64,000 bases of DNA, from the NCBI GenBank assembly GCA_038030265.1, contig CM075939.1, forward strand, positions 6,553,253 through 6,617,252. The letters run 5' to 3'. Of the stretch, positions 60,661 through 64,000 are shown piece by piece. Origin of the DNA: Corythucha ciliata. Lineage: Eukaryota > Arthropoda > Insecta > Hemiptera > Tingidae. The stretch's first letter is position 1. Every line of letters begins with the position of its first letter. The notes below the pieces were generated by a model that did no database searches, had not been told where the DNA came from, and saw only the letters and a list, made by a program, of their open reading frames with translations. The position numbers were made by a program, and so were the translations under genes.

Positions 60661-61344
60661 ATCAGAAAGTAACGCCTTTTCATTACCAACCGTAATTCCG
60701 CAAAACAGTTTCTTCTCGACACCGGTTCTGACGTTTGTTGTTTCCCGGCACGTTTTCTTTCAAACCGTCGTCCTCAAACCTCGTTCGCTCTTTACGCCGC
60801 GAATACGTCGAACATCAGCACATACGGCTCCGTCACGCTAACTCTTGATTTCGGATTACGCCGCAACTTCCAATGGAATTTCATTGTCGCCGACGTCAAC
60901 GTCCCAATCATTGGCTCTGATTTTTTTGGGCATTTCCATCTGTTGCCAGATTGCCGATCTCAACGTCTTATCGATGGGACAACTGGACTTTCCGTCGCCT
61001 GTTCAAAAATAAGTCAGACGTACCCCAACATCAAAACAATCGACGATTCTTATCCGTTCGCTGAGTTACTTTCACGATTTCCAGAAATTACTCGTCCATC
61101 TGGAGTACCTCGGGATATAAAACACTCGACCAAACACTACATAAATACCGCTCCCGGCCCTCCAATTTCTTTTCGCCCACGTCGTCTATCTGGTGATCGT
61201 TTAAAAATCGCAGAGAAAGAGTACGAAGCAATGCTTCAAGAAGGCACCGCACGTCCTTCGGATAGTCCTTGGGCATCCCCTCTTCACATCGTGCCAAAGA
61301 AAACTGGCACCGGTTGGCGCTCTAAGCGCACGTACCATTCCTGA
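60661..61344 (+). pseudogene. pol: CsRn1-like protease and RT N-terminus
   Basis: Protease with LLDTGSDVCCFPARFL near 60712, and IIGSDFFGHF as the second conserved block. RT then begins: FRPRRLSGDRLKIAEKEYEA, ARPSDSPWASPLHIVPKK. The frame is lost at about 61315, at a small deletion in RT block 2, and reaches a stop at 61342-61344. Confidence 0.75.
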
Positions 61345-61740
61345 CAGTTATCCCGTTCGACACATACATGATTTCGCTCATTCAATCAGTGGTTCTACTA
61401 TTTTCTCTCTAGTTGATTTGGTTAAAGCCTATCAACAAATTCCTGTCAACGAGTCGGACATTTGTGAGACAGCAATCTCAACTCCTTTCGGTTTGTTCGA
61501 GTTTCCATTTATGTGCTTCGGTCTTCGCAACGCCGCTCAAACTTTCCAGCGCTTCATGGATGAAGTAACTCGAGGCCTAGATTTCTGTTATGTCTACATC
61601 GACGACATCCTCATATTTTCAAAATCAAGAGCAGAACACATCGCTCATCTCGAAACTCTTTTCAAACGCCTGTCGCACTACGGCGTCGTCATTAACACTT
61701 CGAAAAGCGTTTTTTGCTGCGAGCGAAGTAATATTTCTCG
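61335..61740 (+). pseudogene. pol: CsRn1-like RT core
   Basis: FSLVDLVKAYQQIPVNESDI holds the first catalytic aspartate, FGLRNAAQTFQRFMDEV is the next block, and CYVYIDDILIFS the catalytic YIDD. A frameshift follows near 61705-61745. All catalytic residues are present. Confidence 0.8.
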
Positions 61741-63689
61741 GGCATCGTGTTTCCCCCGAAGGTATAGCCCCACCGCCTGATCGTGTCGCCGCCATTCAAT
61801 TCTATCCTCAACCATCTGATGCAAAAGGTCTCCGTCGTTTTCTCGGCATGTTGAATTTTTACAGACGACATATCCCCATGGCAGCAGAAGTTCAAGCTCC
61901 TCTTCACGCCCTTCTTGGCCCCGAAGTCAAAGGCTCGACCCCTATCACGTGGACTCCGACTCTCGAACAAGCTTTCAACGACTGAAAAAATAAATTCTCT
62001 TCGGCAGTTTCCCTCACATTCCCTGTAACCGGAGCAGAAGTGGCGTTATTCACAGACGTTTCTAATCACGCCATCGGAGCTGTCATCCAGCAGAAGACCA
62101 ATGACGCTTGGCAACCACTCGCTTTTTTCTCAAAAAAGATCTCTGCTCGTCAAGCTGCGTGGCCCGTCTACTACAGAGAACTTCTAGCGATGTATGAAGC
62201 AATTCATCATTTTCGGCATTTTCTGGAAGGCCAAGTATTTACAACTTACACTGACCACAAACCCCTCACACATATCTTCACACAAAAACATGACAAATTG
62301 CCCCCTGTCCAACGTAATCAGCTCACATACATTTCACAGTTCACAACCGACATCCAACACGTAGGAGGATCTGACAACGTCGTCGCGGACGCCCTATCTC
62401 GAGTACAATCTGTTTCAACGGCTCTCGATTTCGAATCGTTGTCTCAATCGCAACAATTAGACCCCGAGCTTCAGTCTTGGGAATCAAAAACGTCTTCTCT
62501 TACTCTCGAAAAACTCACCGTTCCTGGCACGCGAATTGAGATAATTTGTGACACCTCAACAGGTCGTCCTCGCCCTTTTATTCCTCATCCTTTACGACGC
62601 TCAGTTTTTCTCAAGTTACACAACCTCAGCCACCCCGGTGCTCGTGCGACTACAAGACTGATCACTGAAAGATTCGTTTGGCCGTCAATGAAGAAGGATA
62701 TTCCCGCATGGACACGTGCTTGTCTTGCTTGTCAACGGTCCAAAGTTTCGCGACACGTCCACTCACCGCTAGGACATTTCGACACTCCTACATCTCGTTT
62801 CTCTCACGTCCACATCGATTTGATCGGCCCACTTCCACTTTCGAATGGTTTCAGGTACTGTCTCATCTGCATCGATCGTGTCACTCGATGGCCAGAAGTA
62901 ACTCCTCTTCCTGACATCACAGCTAACACCGTTGCTCTCGCTTTTCTATCCACGTGGATTTCTCGTTACGGCGTTCCAGAAAAGATCACTACTGATCGCG
63001 GTATGCAGTTCATGTCTTCAGTTTTCTGCACACTTTCGAAACGTTTCGGAATCGATGTGTGTCACACAACGAGTTACCACCCGGCATCCAACGGCTTGGT
63101 CGAACGCTTGCATCGTCAGCTAAAAACCGCCATCACTTGCCACGCTGACAGAAATTGGACCGAAAAACTTCCCCTCGTTCTGCTTGGAATACGATCCGCC
63201 TTCAAGGAAGATCTTCAAACCACCTCGGCAACCCTCGTTTTTGGAGAAAGTCTTCGACTTCCAGGAGAATTCTTGTCACCTCAACCCGAAACAAATTCTA
63301 CTCCTGAGTTAATCGAACACCTCGCTTAAATCATCAGTCAGATCCGACCAATACCGACTTCTCGACATTCGACACCTGGTAGTTTCGTCTTCAAAAATCT
63401 CAACTCTTGTACACACGTCATGTTACGTGATGACAGCACTCGTCATCCCTTCCAAAATCGTTACTCAGGACCCTATCCCGTCGTTAAACGCGACAAAGTC
63501 TACAAGACCATCACGATCAAGACCAGTTCTGATAAACACGCAACAGTCTCAATCGACCATGTCAAACCGGCGTATTTTCTTCACGAAGACGTAGACTCTA
63601 CCACCCTCACCCACCCGACAACTTCAGCCATAAACAAGAAGGTTCGCTTCGATCTGGGCGAGCTACGCTCTCCTCCTCCAAGGGGGTGA
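61700..63689 (+). pseudogene. pol: CsRn1-like RT thumb, RNase H, integrase and tail, two in-frame stops
   Basis: One frame from about 61700: FLGHRVSPEGIAPPPDRVAA, GLRRFLGMLNFYRRHIPMAA, then a TGA at 61983-61985. RNase H ([36 protein letters not shown]) and integrase ([26 protein letters not shown] residues in [22 protein letters not shown] and [10 protein letters not shown]) follow from 62040. A TAA lies at 63327-63329, and the GPY-like tail (NRYSGPYPVVKRDKVYKTIT) ends at 63687-63689. Only the stops break this part; domain motifs are well kept. Confidence 0.8.
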
Positions 63690-63690
63690 T
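63679..63690 (+). promoter_or_regulatory. polypurine tract
   Basis: CCAAGGGGGTGA directly before the TG start of the 3' LTR; it overlaps the last codons of pol. Confidence 0.7.
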
Positions 63691-64000
63691 GTGGCGAAAA
63701 TTTTCGACCACGTTGTTTTATACGGAACATATGAATTTAGTGTGCCGTTCCGAATTTAGAATTTCTACTTTTGAGTTTTTGGGTTCTGTCAAAATAAAAT
63801 ACTTTTTCGTCTCAAGCGTCTCATTCAGAAGTGATAACCAAACCACTTCAAGGGCATTCCCGTTTGGGATCTGGGGGATAAACTGCAAGTTTCGTCTGTT
63901 TCAGGGATGAAATTGGGTGTTTTTGGTTCGACAATTCAGATTTCACGAATAAAACTCTCTCGGCTCTTTTTTTCGGGGACTTCAAAGCTGTTGAAATCGG
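63691..64000 (+). repeat. 3' LTR, open at window edge
   Basis: Starts TGTGGCGAAAATTTTCGACC. It includes AATAAA near 63950, a plausible element poly(A) signal. The end is not seen because the window stops. Confidence 0.65.

Larger units (their letters stand above)
59616..64000 (+). mobile_element. CsRn1-like Gypsy element, degenerate, runs to window edge
   Basis: Primer site TGGTGACCCGCGACGTTC (59665) resembles the complement of a tRNA-Trp 3' end with one extra base, as in CsRn1-clade Gypsy elements. The gag with an unusual zinc motif also fits that clade. Purine tract AAGGGGGTGA precedes a 3' LTR starting TGTGGCGAAAATTTTCG at 63691, which continues to or past 64000. At the 5' side only short pieces beginning TGTGGCGAAAA remain (near 59617 and 59647), so the 5' LTR is largely deleted. 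Confidence 0.85.

Overview
The window is animal nuclear DNA, most likely from an invertebrate. The signs are short GT-AG introns with mostly phase-1 boundaries, extracellular modules typical of metazoans (SEA, thrombospondin-1, LDL-receptor class A), Gypsy-type LTR retrotransposons, several LINE clades, a MITE and large AT-rich tandem-repeat fields. Nothing looks bacterial: no operons and no ribosome binding sites. The phylum cannot be fixed from the sequence alone.

Host genes are sparse. One is well supported. It lies on the minus strand between 34712 and 16971 and can be read as nine exons whose phases all agree and which sum to 615 codons plus a stop. It predicts a type II membrane protein: cytoplasmic tail, one transmembrane segment, SEA domain, thrombospondin-1 repeat, Pro/Ser/Thr-rich linker, follistatin-like cysteine module and four LDLa repeats. 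There is no protease domain. Its second intron, about 14.7 kb, is filled with satellite DNA and two LINE insertions. A short Myb/SANT-like reading frame near 42.1 kb is cut by a retrotransposon.

Layout: 1-628 edge and satellite; 629-8042 Gypsy-type element with 134-bp terminal repeats; 8043-13330 satellite; 13628-14198 palindromic element with two inverted tRNA-like genes; 14.3-16.5 kb satellite; 16.97-34.7 kb the SEA/TSP1/LDLa gene, with satellite, a LINE fragment (24360-25836) and an endonuclease-type LINE (26151-30164) in intron 2; 34.7-37.5 kb non-repetitive DNA; 37491-41980 a recent Gypsy element with identical 80-bp LTRs; 42.2-45.4 kb GC-rich DNA and a second minisatellite; 45.5-48.8 kb a duplicated LINE with RNase H; 48.8-57.2 kb satellite with a MITE and a hairpin element; 57.2-59.5 kb unassigned; 59.6-64.0 kb a CsRn1-like Gypsy element running to the window edge.

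The satellite has a monomer of roughly 28 bp, occurs in both orientations, and is copied in larger blocks that often end in the same module. Because the blocks are paralogous, several insertions can be compared with an unoccupied site elsewhere in the window. The most unusual structures are the tRNA-bearing palindrome with a 10-bp target duplication, and the young Gypsy element in which the RT core was copied into the integrase tail while the original core lost its catalytic motif. I see no complete new functional system. The strongest novelties are structural.
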